From NCBI GenBank assembly GCA_033439795.1, contig JAUTDP010000012.1:806001-870000 (forward strand): DNA of 64,000 nt. The letters are read 5' to 3'. Origin of the DNA: Sordaria brevicollis. Its lineage: Eukaryota > Ascomycota > Sordariomycetes > Sordariales > Sordariaceae. A program made the translations under genes and the position numbers. The notes beneath the pieces were generated by a model, which had not been told where the DNA came from, did no database searches, and was given only the letters and a program-made list of their open reading frames with translations. Positions 21,511 through 35,500 of this stretch are shown here, piece after piece (position 1 is the stretch's first letter; the number at the start of each line of letters is the position of its first letter).

Positions 21511-24500
21511 ATGGAGGACGGCCGTCACTCACCGGACTCAACGTCGACGAAGGGATCGAGGTCGGAGGAGCATTCCAAGATGAACGGCTCCAAGCTAAAA
21601 AGAGATGGCGCCAGCAACACGGCCACGCCAAACGGCTCACATACTGGAAACTCGAGGCCCCCAAGCATGTCGCCTGACGAACACAAGGCCGCGAGCGAGA
21701 GCACGGCGACCCCAACCGAAAATGTCCCGACACACAAGCCTTCGCGAAAGGCGTCTCAGAAGAACATGAAGAGGGAACCGGTGCTGTTCAACCATCTTCC
21801 CGACGTGAGGGAAGAGGCATGCACACATTTCCAGGTTATTCATGACTGTCTCTATGGCTCAAAGAACATGGGTGCATCTGAGCACGACGCGTTGGACTGT
21901 GACTGTGCGGAAGAATGGCGTAAGTGAAAATATCTTCAGCTTCCCCTGGCCGCTAGCGTCGTGTCCGCCTCCCGCCCACCCGCTGTCTGCCCCCCCCTGA
22001 CCGAATACTGACACCTGGCACATCGTATAGGCGGTGACATGAACCATGCTTGCGGCGAAGATTCCGACTGTATTAATCGGGCCACCAAAATGGAATGTGT
22101 GGATGGCGATTGCAACTGTGGTGCCGGATGCCAGAATCAACGCTTTCAACGAAAACAGTATGCCGACGTGGCGGTCATCAAGACGGAAAAGAAGGGGTTC
22201 GGCCTCAGGGCAAACAAGGATTTGCAAGTTAACGACTTCATTTTCGAGTACATTGGCGAGGTCATCAACGAGCCGACATTTCGCAGCCGCATGATCAAGT
22301 ACGACAAGGAGGGCATCAAGCACTTCTATTTCATGTCACTAACCAAGAGCGAGTTCGTGGATGCCACTAAGAAGGGCAACCTCGGCAGGTTTTGCAACCA
22401 TTCGTGCAATCCCAATTGCTACGTGGACAAGTGGGTGGTGGGTGACAAGCTGCGCATGGGCATTTTTGCCGGGCGCGCAATCAAGGCGGGTGAGGAACTG
22501 GTATTCAATTACAATGTGGACCGCTATGGCGCTGACCCGCAGCCCTGCTACTGCGGTGAACCAAACTGCACCGGTTTCATTGGCGGCAAAACCCAAACAG
22601 AGCGTGCGACCAAACTGCCTCCTGCCACCATTGAGGCTCTCGGTATCGAAGATGGCGACAGCTGGGATACGGCGGTGGCGGCAACCACCAAGAAGCCCCG
22701 CAAGAAGAAGGCTACCGAGGATGACGAAGAGTACATCAACCGTTTCGAGCCTCGTGGCCTCGACGAAGAAGGCGTCACTAAGGTTATGGCCACACTTATG
22801 CAGTGCAAGGAGAAGTGGATTGCCGTCAAGCTCCTCGGCCGTCTCCAGAATGCCGACGATGACCATGTCCGGAATCGGGTGGTCAAGATGCACGGATACC
22901 AGATTCTGAAGATCACGCTCAACACCTTTAAGGAAGACACGAATGTCGTACTACAGATCCTCGATATCCTGTATCAACTTCCTCGTATCACCAAGAACAA
23001 GATTACCGACTCGAACATTGAAGCCGCTGTCGAGCCCCTCACCCATTCCGACCACGAGGATGTCGCGTCGCAGGCCAAACGATTGCTCCAGGAATGGAGC
23101 AAATTGGAGACAGCCTATCGCATCCCGCGGAAGAAGCTCGATCCCTCGGCACCTGTTACCGTCAACTCCTATGAGGATGACCGCCGCAATGTCAACCATG
23201 AGGAGCACCCATCGAGACCCGTCAATCCGTTTGAGAACATGGTTGTGCCTACTGGCCCGCGCAGCAATATTCCCCAACGTAACATGAACTACTTCAACAA
23301 CCAAAGGCCACGGAAGCTTCCAACGAATCTTCCTGCTGGATGGTTTGTCACCACTGACAGCACAGGCAAATACTACTTCTATAACAAAAGTGGCCACACC
23401 CAGTGGCAGCGGCCTACAACGCCCGCTGTTGATGTGCCCAGGGCCTCAGCGAAGGTGGAGCAAAACCAAAAGACTCTACAAAACATCATCGACAGCCTGA
23501 CCAAGGAGCCGACACCCCGCCATTCCGCGAACCAAACCCCTAAATCCAATACACCCGTGCCGGACAATAGCAAGAAGGAGAAGTGGAGATCTCTTCCGAT
23601 CGAAAAACAGATGAAGATTTACGAGAACACGGTATGTGCAGCCCGGAACCCCATCCCTGTTCCTCTCTCAATGATACTAACCAAGGCGCATCCAGCTCTT
23701 TCCCCATGTAAAATATGTCATGGACAAGTTCCACAAGAAACTCCCCAAGGATGACCTTAAGCGGTTCGCTCGTGAAATCAACAAAAAGGTTGTTGCTTCA
23801 GACTACAAGCACAACCGTGTCAGTGACCCCACGACAATTTCCTCTAGCCAGGCGAAGAAGATCAAGTCCTATGTCAAGGACTATTTTGATCGTGCTGTGG
23901 TTAAGCATAGGCAGAACGAGCAGCGCGCTGCACAAAAAGCCGGATCTTCGTCTTCCGGTGCCCCATCGCCTAACGACGGCGGGTCAGCGTCAGTTGGGCT
24001 TAACGGCGCCAGCGATGCCCCCCTGAACAATCAGCAACCAGATGCCGATGGCGACATCGTTCTGACAGACGTGGAGGACGAGGTTGTCAACACTCCTGCG
24101 ACCTCTAGCCCAGACCGCAAGAGGAAGCGCACAGAAGACCCGGATGCTCCGGCGCCGACGTCCGAACCGATACCCTCACCGAAGCGCGTCAAGGAGGACT
24201 CGGCGGCCCCAGAGTCGATTCCCAGCCCGCCGCCCCCTCCGCCGCCGCCGACGGATACTCCGCTCACGGAAGAGGAGCGGTCAATGCGCGAGCAGGAAGA
24301 GGCTCTAATGAGGGAAAATGAAGAAGCGCAGAGGCTGGAAGACGAGGAAGCTGAGCGTCGGGGGAGCACCACCAGCAAGGTGAATGGGGTGAACGGGGTA
24401 AACGGGACCAAGGCCCACCATGCCTCGGGGGCGTCGCCTGCTGTTTCCGATGAGAGTCGTGATGGAATGGATATTGATAATAAGGAAGGGGCGCAACAAC

Positions 24501-24529
24501 AACAACAACAGCCCGTCGTCAGCCGTTAG
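21511..24529 (+). CDS. set-2: histone H3 lysine-36 methyltransferase SET-2
   Basis: Three exons (21511-21919, 22031-23631 and 23696-24529) encode 947 residues. The enzyme transfers methyl groups from S-adenosylmethionine to H3K36 in chromatin behind elongating RNA polymerase II. Domain order is that of Set2: a disordered Ser/Thr-rich N-terminus, a Cys-rich AWS domain (about 128-178, interrupted by intron 1 at codon 137), a SET domain (about 180-300) with the catalytic/SAM core [11 protein letters not shown] at 256-266 and the FNYNVDRYG segment, and a post-[11 protein letters not shown] motif. A WW domain (about 571-599, LPAGW...Q-W-RP) follows. The C-terminal exon begins with the SRI module (about 671-740) that binds the phosphorylated Rpb1 tail. 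The tail has a poly-Pro run, VNG repeats and a short poly-Gln tract. All key residues appear intact, so it should be active. Confidence 0.97.
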
Positions 24530-26527
24530 CTGCGGTTTCATAAGGATTTCATTTTTCGTTTCCTTTCTTTTGGGGGTGCGCAAAAGGTTTAAAGGGTTTA
24601 TTGAGAACAAATTTTATGGAAAGAACAAGGCAGAGTTCGAAAAGGAAATTCGCTTGAATGGTTTTATATTATGGATTTGTTTGCATGAAGAAGACAACTT
24701 GGCCAGCCGCTCCGGGAAACATTGTTGGTTGGTTGGCTCCAAAATACGTAGTGGTTGGCATGATGGTACTCGCTTATTCAGGGCTCATGTTTGTTGGTTG
24801 GCCTGCTGGCCGGCTGGCGGTTGGGTTTGGCGGTCGGTTGGTTGGTTGGTTGGCACATGATCATATACTATACTCAAAGTTCGGTTGGTGCACAGGTCCG
24901 AACGGTTGATGGTTTTCTTCAGTTCATACGTTCTCCCCTGACAATGCCTGGGAAACAAATACTCTGCCCAGGACTGGTGGATGAGGAAAGCCACGGGTGC
25001 TCGTCATTGCTCTTTCATATAATTTTCAGCTTTCATCAGCGACTCAGGTTATCATATATCACTCAAGTAAAGAAGGATGAGATGGATGGATGGATGGTCG
25101 GAAATGGTCTGGCCTGCTGTTCTGTTGCCAACATATATAGGCCAAGCGTTATGGATGATTGGTGCATAAGGAAAGAGATAAGGGGTACCAGTATAGCTGG
25201 CTGACTGCAGTTATGGATGGGCATACACCTGACCCCATTTGACACACTTTGGAGGATATCATATCAGTAGAGAAAGCAATACTGCATTGCATTTACAAAT
25301 AAGGGCGTTCTGTCGGTGTGGCTTTCTTTGATGGTGAAGGCTCGGGATTTCATACACGCACACATACATGCAGACGTGCAAGGGACATCTTATACTCAAG
25401 TCAGCACACAGAACGTGCGCTCCACACGAGAGAGGGAGGAACGGTTGCAGAAACTGCTGTTGCTTACCTTACTCGCTTACACCCCGCTCATCATTATTCG
25501 GGTTTCTTTCATCTCATTTTTCATCATTAGGCGTTAGGTCATACAAAAAACAAATGGAATTGGGTATGGACATATGGCAAAGCATCATCGGGTGGCAATG
25601 ATTACGGCGTTTGAAATTCAAAAGTGCGAACGGAGTTTGGAGTGGTTCCCGGTTAGAAAGAGCATGAGGCGTCACGGCGTTCTGGGGATTCCTTGAATTA
25701 TATCAACATCCATGGATGTATTGCTGACTTCACTCTCGTCTCTCGCAGCCCACCGTGGCATTGTATTATTTTGAGTTTCAAAAGAGGAGCATGAGCAAAG
25801 GGGTGAGAGTAAAACAAAATAGGCAGTCGGATGAGCGAGTGCAAGCTGGTGTAAATCGTACAGGACAACCCTTGGCAATGAAAGCAGATTGTCTATGTAA
25901 ACAAATTATCAATACACCACACGCATCTGATCCTTCACTTCATGATTTTGCTGTGTTTTAACATGATTCCGAGGGTAAGAATATGGCTATAAATGCTGAG
26001 TTCGGGCAAACAATGAGAAGAACAGAGGAGTGCAGTATGTATGAGCAACCTGATGTGAAGTTGTCTGAACCAATCTGTCATTCTTATATGTGTATTCGCA
26101 GAAGACCTCTTTTGAGTTGTCTTCGCAAAAAGATATCCAAAGAAGAGAAAAGAAAAGGGTATCTATCAAGCGCCGCCGTCTCCAAAAGTCGTAAAGTATA
26201 TCCAAGAAATCAAAATCCCAAAAAGCCGTGACCAAGACCGGGTCGTACCTTCCTTCTAACTCCGTCGCTTGCTCGCTCGCTTCCTTCCTTCCTTTCTTTG
26301 CGTCTTGGTGTAGCGCAATTGTCCCTCCCTGCTCAGGCGCATACGAGGCTCTAAGCTCTTTCCTTCCCAATCCAAACCCCAATCCGAGTCCATATGCCTC
26401 CCTCCCTCCTTCCTTTATATAACCTGAATTATTCATTAGACAAAAAGTCATTTAGTGCTTTTGGGGTTTGAGCCCTAGCCAGGCAGCCATCGCCTTTCGA
26501 AACCATTGCCACGGCACGCTCCCTTCA
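24530..26527. other. convergent intergenic interval
   Basis: This separates the 3' ends of set-2 and the minus-strand surface-protein gene. A GGTT-type simple repeat lies at about 24829-24856, and CTTC/CCTC-rich runs occur near 26275-26300 and 26398-26415. The short ORFs present are low-complexity by-products of these repeats. No RNA gene was seen. Confidence 0.5.
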
Positions 26528-27804
26528 TCATACGAGCCACACCGCCGCCGCCATCACCGTCGTTACAAACGGCACCACCCCCAAGGCCCCCAACCCATTT
26601 ACCCTTCCAACCGCACCGCCCGTTGACACCATCTCCTCCGGCAACGTCTCATTAACAAACCCCACCCCACAAACCACATTCACCATCTTGGCCGCCCTCA
26701 CATACAGTTCCCTAACCGGCTGTCGCCTATCCGCGCTCGCAGCATGATAAACCTGCATCGTTTCCCGCAAACACCCGCCACAGCTCGGCACCGTCGATCC
26801 CGGTAAACTAACGTTCAAAGCCAAGTGGTAGACGTATACTGAGCTGGGGTTGGTAAAGTTCATTACTGCATTTGCGTAGCAATACCCTTCTGTTCCTGAA
26901 GTGGAAGAGGTATCTTTGAGGCAGGTGGCGGAGTAAACGGGTGCGTAGGCGATCATGGCCACGTAAGCGTCCCTCACAACAGTGTGGCCGGCTTTGTACT
27001 CTGCTTCGCACGCGTCGGAGGAGATGAGGGAGGAGGCGAGGGAGGTGAGGTAGGAGGCGCAAAAGGTGACGTTGGGTGAGCAGGAGGCGTCGAGGACGCG
27101 GGTGAGGGAGACGAGGGAGCGTTGGGCTTGGAAGAAGGATTGGGAGCCCTGTGATATTGTAAGCATGGGGACGATATGGGGAGACAGAAGAGGATGGAGA
27201 GGGGAAAGAGATGAGGGCGACGAACCTGCATCAGCAAAGAGAGGGGGTAGCACTGGTTAAAGGTCTGGTTGTTCAAAAAGGAGTTGAGAAAAGCCGGGCA
27301 GTTGCTGTTGGGAGCAAAGTTGGCTGATAAACTCCCGTCAAAGAATTTCGGTAAAGAGCTCGATACGGCTCCTGTCTCGGTTGTTTGAGCGGCAGTGGAA
27401 GTGGTAGTCGAAGGTTTCTCGGTGATGGTGGAAACGGCAATCTGGAAAGTGGTGGTCACGGAGCCGGATGGTGCGGCGGTAATCTCCTTGGGCTTCTCGT
27501 CGTCATCGTCATCGGCACGCTTTCTCAGTCCCCCATGCTTCAGCTCCGCCTGCTCTGGTGACAACAAGATCCATTCTCCTTCGTGGATGGTTGGTGGTTC
27601 TGATGTGTCGATGTCCAATGGGGCGTTGAAGTCGACGGAGGTGCTCAAGTCTGTGTTCTTGATTTCGACGGCCAAAGCTCGAGCTGTTGTTTGGCTGACG
27701 AGGCATAACAGAACGAAGAACAGGCACAGACTGAAGACCCTTCGAGGTTTGGAGGTGGAAGTGGTGGTAGAAATCTTGCTGAAGTACATCATCATCGTCG
27801 TCAT
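26528..27804 (-). CDS. secreted, probably GPI-anchored fungal surface protein
   Basis: Two exons, 27804-27226 and 27148-26528, encode 399 residues; the 77-nt intron has a GTTCGT donor and a CACAG acceptor. The N-terminus carries a positively charged stretch and a strong hydrophobic core (VFSLCLFFVLLCLVSQTTA, about 23-41), a signal peptide. A KRADDDDD stretch near residue 95 is a possible Kex2-type dibasic cleavage site. A Thr/Ser-rich linker follows (about 105-150). From about 160 the protein has a Cys-rich domain with conserved-looking SNCPAFLNS, NQCYPLSLLMQ, DASCSPNVTFC and CGGCLRET motifs, as in a conserved ascomycete surface-protein family whose name I recall only as a DUF. It ends in a hydrophobic tail (VVPFVTTVMAAAVWLV) consistent with GPI attachment. 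The function is unknown; a cell-surface role is likely. Confidence 0.85.
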
Positions 27805-30800
27805 GTCACGGCTGTAACAGAGTGTCGTAGCAGTTGGTGGTACATCACTCTGTGAAACAACACACAGGTGTAGAAAAAACGAAGGACTGAAAAATTCCCG
27901 AATCCGGCCCTGGGTCAGACAGGCAGATCGGTTTTATTTTTTCGAGGTGGTGTTGTATGTCTCGGTATGGTTTTGGTTTGGTCGTCGGTAGTGCCTGTCG
28001 ATCTTTCTTCAAGTCGAGGACCGAGACAGGAAACTAAGCAATGGACGAAGCGTCAAGTGGGGATACCCTTCTTTATATCACCTCCATGCAGTTCGGAGGC
28101 GGGAGTGATGACTGATGAATCGAGGCCGGGCCCAACAAGGCGGGTTGGGGTGGTTGTGTGAGTGAGCTAACAAGGTCAATGTTGGCGCATTTGTTTCCTT
28201 GTCCAGTCCAGTCCAACGGCGTCCCGTTAAGAAGAAAGTCGTTCGAAAGGGTGGGTATCAGGAAAGAAGCGATCCAATATGGGTATCAGGGCGGGTAAAT
28301 ATAAGACGAAGACAGAAGATTGGGACACCAATGAGGACCAAGCAGACCAGGGGGGCGTTGGCTATGATATTTGAGATGCAATGCCGACGGACAGAAAAGG
28401 TGGTGGCAGCCAGCCAGCAGGAACTTGCAGAAGAGAGAGAGAGAGATGCAGAAAATGATGCCAATGGGTCTGTGAGGATGTTCTGGCCAGACCGATGGAA
28501 AGCTGGGGGCGTGTTGTAGTGTAGGGGGGCGGCGAGCGGACACTAGCAAGGAGACATGGGTAAGATCGTGGTTCGTCGTGATGGTTGGCTCGGCTGCGGA
28601 GATGATGGTGTTGAGAGCAAGGGCAGCAGGACCATGTCACTCTCCACCACGACCACGTTGACAACGGAAGAAGCCAAAGAGAGGAGAGACGAAAGGAAAA
28701 AAGGGCTGAAGAGCCTCGCCGAGAAGATTGGAAAGAGAGGGAAAAATAAAAGAGGAAGCCGGACAAGATGCCAATGTTTCCCATTTGGGTGGTTGCCCGT
28801 GGTGGCCGTGCTGTCACTAGTGGCATGTGCGTAAGCTGCCTAGCTTAACGACGAGTTTGGAAGAGCTGGGCCTGCTGGGTCAGGGGTAATTTGAAGAAAG
28901 AAGCAGCGAAGGAGCCACCCCCATGCTTTTTTCTTGTGCTGATGGGTGGTGGTTTTTGAGGCTTGGTGGCTTTCCTGTTGTGTCTCTCTGTGCCGTCCTT
29001 GGGCTTCGATAGCTTTCTTTTTTGTCACTCGTCTGTTGAAGGACGTTGTAAGAGCCAACATGGTGGACGAAGTGTTGTCCTCGAGACTTCCCTCGACGTT
29101 GAGACACGAGGAGTGGAAACTCTTTCTCGAGTATCTCGTACCTGGGATGCCATGCGGAGTGGAGTAGGGGCTTGTGGATGGCGATGACCGTTCGATGGAC
29201 AACAACGATGGTCGACAACGACAGTCGTCGACAGGGATCCTGCAAAGAGGCCATCACCAACGGGAAGCTTGGGAGAGCGCCCGGGCTTGACTGGGCTTTG
29301 GTAGCACTGGGGTGTGTGGACGAGAAAGGCAAGCAGGTGGGTAGGCGAGAAGCATGGTAATCAATTATTGAATGGCGCATTTTATAAGGTACGTACTCCC
29401 AATTCTGTATGCTGCAGGGGACCTGTCGTCATCGTCTTTTGCGCATCATTTTCGCTGGTTGCTGCGGATTGGCTCGGTGCATGAAGCCGACTTTCTGCAT
29501 TTTCATTTCTTCCATCAGTCTTCCATAGCCCTCATTGGATGGCTCGGATCAGCCAATTGGATCTACACAAGACAACAAGAGGTTCGTAAAGGTTGACGAC
29601 GATTCTTGAGAGGTGGTAATTTTGGTGGTCTGTGGCGTCCTGCGTGGCTCTCTTTCAGCCTCCAGATTGAGCTGCAAGCGACGGGAGTAACGTACGAAAG
29701 AGCGTGGGAGGGAAGGTGTCTTGACCGCAATTTGTCGTCTCATTCGTTACGACGGGGAGAAAGCCAATGTGGAAGCCAAAGTCCGGACAACGGCCCGTTG
29801 GATGTGCGTGCGTGATTCGAGCACATGGACTCGGCATCGCATCTGCTGGACTCGATGAAAGATGGAACCAATTCGGATCAGACGGACGGCAGACGCAGGT
29901 ACAGATTAGGGCCATCGAAGTTGGCAACTTCCAGATCGGTGGTTGAGTTCGACGGTAAAAACCAGAAAAGGCTACAAAAAGCGTACGATGTCGCACATAA
30001 GCGAGATTTCGCTTTTTCTTCAGCACCTGCTGCCGAGTGCGTGTGCAGCAGCAGCAGCAGCAAGCACGGGCAGCTCGGTGATGTTGACAGTCCCGTCCCG
30101 GCCGGCGGAGGTGGCAGTGACCTGGACAAAATCGATACGTACAGTAAAATGGAGGGTCCCCACTATAGACGACACCCAAGCACAGGGTTCAGGGGTCTTT
30201 TGTCAACTGTTGACAAGCGACGACTTGCCTCTTTCTCTCTTTTCACCTTCGTAAGCGATCCCGATCGCTCATGCTCATGAGCACGAAGCAATCATCATCA
30301 TTGGACTCGGACTGGCTCCGCGCAATTGCACCGCGGCGGATACTCGCAGCGAATAAGTCTAAACTTTCTCTGAAGCGAAGAGAACGAAAGTCTGGAAAAG
30401 TCTCTTCAAGCTTCCATCCAATCCTTCTGGCTCCGAGTCGATCTCTGCTGTGTACCTCACTTCGCTTACACTTTGCGCGTCCTCGGCCACGTTCGGGTGT
30501 TCTGTAGTTCGAGTCCTCACTTGCACAACATTTTTGGTACGACAGGACATGTTGGTTTTTGACAAGCCACGGCTTCCTTGTACTTGCTTCTTAACATCCC
30601 ATCACTTCCCGAAGTTCACAAGCTCCAAGTCCGAATTCACACAATGTTCGAAAAAAAAAGAGTTTTCATGCCCTTAAGAACCAAAAATATGAAGACGAAA
30701 GAAAGACAAGAAAGTCTAGACCTCCCACGAGCCTCCCCCATTGCGCAGATCCGGCTTGGTTGCCGAGATCAGCAGCACCTCGCAGAGCTGATCTTCTCAA

Positions 30801-32504
30801 CCCCCCATCCAGTGCCATCCAGCGCAGATAAACCTTGGCGTAATCTCGCGATGACTTCCCGCCTGTCAGAACCGTCAAGGTACCCCAATGTTTGCGTAAC
30901 CTTACAGAGAGCTAGAAGAGCCCAACTTAAGCCCACGTACCCCCCGAAGAGACAATCTCCAAGCCCTCCACGCCTTCGGGTGTGCCACGGGTCCACGTTC
31001 GTTCGTTCGGCATTGCGGTAGGTATTGCGGTAGAGACATGGTACGGGGAAGAGCGAAATCAAATCGTTCTGCGAGAACGACGGGACACGGTGATCGGTGA
31101 GTACCTGACCTTGACGGGCTGGCCAAATTAAATACAAATTAATTGACTCCAGATGAGGTCCCTTCCCGTCCACGGACCTTACCATGGCCTACCATGGTTC
31201 TCCCGTGACTGTGCCGGTGCCCTACTTGACCGAAAATCACAACGTCACTAACCGAGACTTTTTGTCATGACGATGCAGAGAAGATGTGATATGTCGAGTT
31301 TGGTTGTTGATGGGAGGAGTATAGGGGTTAATGCACTTGCGCTCTGCTTTCTTGGAGTTTCGGCTGAGGACGTCTGCCACGACCGCAAATGTTTGCTGTA
31401 CAAAGTGAGCAGAAGGTGGATATTACCCCCTTCAAAAAACGAAGAAAAAGAGCAAAAAAAGCCAGAAAAAGAAAGGAGAGAAACAAGGCTTAAAAAACTT
31501 GCACCTCGGTCTCGGGTCACCCAACTCAAATCGTTATCACGAAAAAAAGCCACATTGGACGCCTGGTAGACGCCTTGAACGCCATCGGTAAAACAATCAC
31601 GGCTTTGGCTTTCGGGAACGAGAACATCCATTTCCACTTCCACCCAGGGTTATCGGTGGTTGTAGTACCCCGAGACCTCAGGGAAAGCACCGAGACAGCT
31701 AAAAACATCATTCACGCCGCTGGCTGTATCTTGCTCCTTCTTTACATACCTTCACTCCAGTAGCTTTGATATGACAACAACTGAAAGCATCCATGATTCA
31801 GTTAGTTCCCAAAGCGAAGAGCCACCCCCTACACATGCCCCTTATCACCCGCATGTTCTGATGCCAGCTCCCGCATTCAACCGGAGTTGCGGGCCTGCTG
31901 AACATCTTCCAGCCCAAGGTACATGATTGATCGTATAACGGAACGCCATGTGCATGCGTGTCTGAGACCGGCCGGGCAGAAGGGACAGTGGAAGTGAACG
32001 GAGAAAAGGGTTCAAGAATAGGTGAAATGGTTCGAGATCAGGTACCTTGACGATAGGGGATCCCTTCTTTTGTGTAACTCCCCTTGGGCCATCTGTCTCC
32101 TGTCTCTGAACCCGCGCGTGTCTGTTCCCCGGGCCGGTAAGAGGGGGTGATTTGGATTGATGTTGTTGACAATGAACATTGTTTTTCGGTAAGCCATCTG
32201 TCAATCACATGTTGGGTGAGTAGGTACCTAGCCAAAATACTTGTAACTTGGTGATCATGGATCTAAATGCATTCGAACAAGACCTATTCGTAAACGTGTA
32301 TGCCATGCCTTCAAAACCCAGAACCATAAAGCAGTCATAACACAGAAACCTACAAAAGGCCTCCTAAACGCCTCAAATTTGTTGACGCTCTTAGTTTCTT
32401 CATTCGAGCCATGCGCTTTTATGCCCTGCCTGCTACCACGATGCAGCCGGGCCATTGACATAACAAACCAACCAACCAACTCAACGCATCTGACAACAAC
32501 CTTT
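27805..32504. other. 4.7-kb gene-poor interval
   Basis: This lies between the promoter side of the surface-protein gene and the 3' end of cul-4. Short unrelated ORFs occur on both strands without domains or splice support. Simple sequence includes a GA run near 28433-28446 and a GCA run near 30043-30063. An 18-nt tRNA B-box-like motif lies at 30504-30521. The first few hundred bases should contain the surface-protein gene promoter. No gene can be supported. Confidence 0.45.
30504..30521 (+). other. tRNA B-box-like fragment
   Basis: GTAGTTCGAGTCCTCACT differs from the motif at 18783-18800 by one base. A T5 run follows 11 nt later. No cloverleaf can be formed around it, so it is a possible relic rather than a tRNA gene. 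Confidence 0.3.
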
Positions 32505-35500
32505 TTATGCCAGGTAAACATAATTCCCACCCTCCCTCTCGATATAATCCTTTTCGATAAGCCTGTTATTATCACTGTTAGCATCTCTATTCTGCCAAAG
32601 CTCCCAGGGGAAACGAGGACATACTTCTCAATATTCGCCTTAATATCCGCCGCATCCACCGCGCCCCTCTGCTTCGTCTGATTAATCACCTCCGCAACCA
32701 GCTGCGCATGCGCCATCTTCTTCCTGCTCTTCATGATCCTGACAATCGCAGCCTGCGTCTCAAACTGTCTGTCCTGCGCGACCCGTTCGTGCGTCTCCTT
32801 GTTCTCTTCCTTGGTCTCCTTGAGCTGGATCTGGTTGATCTTGACGCGGAACTTGGGATCGGTAAATGACTTGTTAACGGAAAAGGTGTCGGTCTTGTTG
32901 ACTTCGCGCCCCTTGGGATGCTTGTTGAGCACCCGCGTCTTGCCGCAGGCGAGAGATTGGAGTGTGCGTTGGAGTTCCGGGTCGGGCATCCCGGTTGCCG
33001 AGGCGAGTTGCTCGTAGGAGAGGATACCGTCGGGAGACTTTTCTTCGGCTTCATTGAAGAGCACCAGGACGATGGCTTGGAAGGCGGAGACAAGAAGTTC
33101 CTTGGGGCCGCGGTCGAAGCGGGCCTTGACGACGCAGTGCGCAAGGTTGTGCTTCCATGTTAGTCGGCGGCCGGTGTGCTTGGACTTGTAGTACGCGTCG
33201 AAGGTGGTGATGTGATCCAACACATTCTGTGGTAGCAGGACGCGGACGTCGGGGTAGGTAGGCCAGGCGGCGGCCGAGAGGACGTTAACGCTCAGGTCGA
33301 GATCCGAGTTGGCCACGGGCGAGTCCCTGCCCTTAGCGGCTAGCCAGTTCTTGTAGGACGCAATCTCGTCCTTGGCCAGTTCCTGATCCTTGAACATGAT
33401 CTCAAGATTGTGGGTGAAACTAGAACCGCACTCGTTCTTGAGCTTGGCCAGCATGTTTCTCTCCGCGTCGCGGCTAGCGCTGCGGCCCATGAGCAGTCGT
33501 CGCGCCAGATCCTTCTTGTAGAACGCCTCAAAGATATCCTTGCCCTGGATAAACCGGAACAGCTCCAGGCTGTGGTCCAGTTGTCTGTCCAGCTCGGCAT
33601 CTTCGTCGGCCGTGCTGGCAATGCCGCTCCTCTCAGCATCCTGCCTGTCCTTGGCATCGGACAGCAGTGTCTTGGGTAACGTCTTGAGACCACCGCGTAG
33701 CAACATGTCGATGTGCTTGGCGATCATCTCGCCTACCTTCGACGTGCCCGTATTCCACGATGATGACACCTTCTTGTCATTGATGAAGAACCCGAAAGCG
33801 TCGCGTAACCCGTATGTGAAATCCTCGTCCCTGCTGAACGCATCACGAATCATCAGGTCTAGCGCGCGACGCAGCTGCAGCATGCGAATGATCATCTCAT
33901 CGCCCCTCGCCGTATCACTGACGATGGCCGCGCCCGTCTTCCTGATGTACTGCTCCCATGGTCCCTTCAGCCTCTTCTGGATACCCGACAACTTAAGCAG
34001 CTGGTACAGGGCCCTCATGGACTCAAGATCGTTTGCGTCCAGAAGCTTGGCGACGCTGCCGCTATCCAACAGCTTCTCCGCATAGCTGAGAATAAGTAGC
34101 TGGTACGCGTCGTCCTTGAGCTGGCGCTTGGTCGTGCTGTCAAAGTTGTAAATGTCGCAGCGCTCGCTTTCCCTGGCGAGCAGCCGCTCGCAAGCGACAA
34201 TGTACTCCTTGAGTCCGCACGACTCGCTGCGCTCTTCCGCGAACTTGGTCACATACTCTCGTGACTCCTTGATGAACTTGGGCTCCAGGTCCTTTCCGTA
34301 CACCCCCCAGAGCCTCAACATGGCCACCGACTCCCTCAACAGCTGCGAATCGAACCTGCTGTCATCCAGCCGGTCAAACATGACCAGCACGCACACGGCA
34401 TTGACCACCCGCGCGCCAATCGTCTGCATGTTCGGCCCGTTCTTGCTCCTCGAGCTGTACATGGCGTTCTTGAACGAGCTGATACCCATATCATTGACGC
34501 TCGTTGGCCCATCCCTCTTCCCGCCACTCGTAGTCTTTCCCTTCCCATCCACACCAGCCCCAGTATTACCACCACCAGGTAGAAGATAACTCCTATCCAT
34601 GTAGCTAAAAATCCACCTAACAACCAACAACTGCCCAACCCACTTCTTCCAAGCCGCCAACACCGCCCTGAGCAAAATCACATCCTCCTCCCCTCCCATA
34701 TCTTGCTGAGTTAAAGACGGCGCCGCAGCCAACAACGACTTCAAGAACTCATCGCTGTTGAGCCACTTCTTGCACTGCTCCCTTAACCATTCGTATAACT
34801 CCCCGGACTCCTTTTTGCCTCGCCGGCAGATATCTTCGACCCCGCGGTATAGCTTTTCCATCGGTTGACTCAGGCTTTGGTTTCCACGACCAGATGAGGG
34901 ATCGTGGTCAAAGACAGATTTAAGCGCCGCGCCCAAATCAGCGCGGATGCGTGCATAGTGCGCTTCGTCCGTTTGGATCTGGTTGGAGAGTGGACGGAGG
35001 TTCTTGACGACGAGGCGGCGCGCGCCGATGTGTGTTTGGAGGTAGTTTGTTCCGCCGCCTGGTGGTTTACTTGGGGTGCCACCACCCTTGGGGTTGAGTA
35101 GCGCTGTTTGTGATGTGCGGCCCATGTTGTTGTGCGAAGAGAATGATGGTGAGGGTCCTTGTGGGGGTGCTCTGATGTGCGGATGATATGTGGTGGTGGG
35201 AGCGGGCGAATTCCCGCCGGAGAAACTTTCGGTGAGGTCGATTACCTCTGGTGGACCGGAGGCAGGGCGTTTGCCTTTGAGTTTGGCGGACATGGTTGTG
35301 TGAATGTTAGTGCTGGTGGCTGTTGTCGGGTGGGTGGCGGATGAAGCTGCGAATAGCTCGGATCGGGAGCGCTTGTTGGGTTCGGTGTTACTCGCACTGG
35401 ATGAAGCGACTGTCTGATGGTGCGACTGCTGGAGGTTGCTGTCGTTGATATTCAGATCGTCGAAGCGGCGCTTAGTCGGGGTAGCGGCGTAAGAGGGCGA

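Noticed and set aside
32255..32504. Longer CUL4 C-terminus read through the last intron
   Set aside because: It lacks the conserved cullin end; the spliced form restores it exactly.
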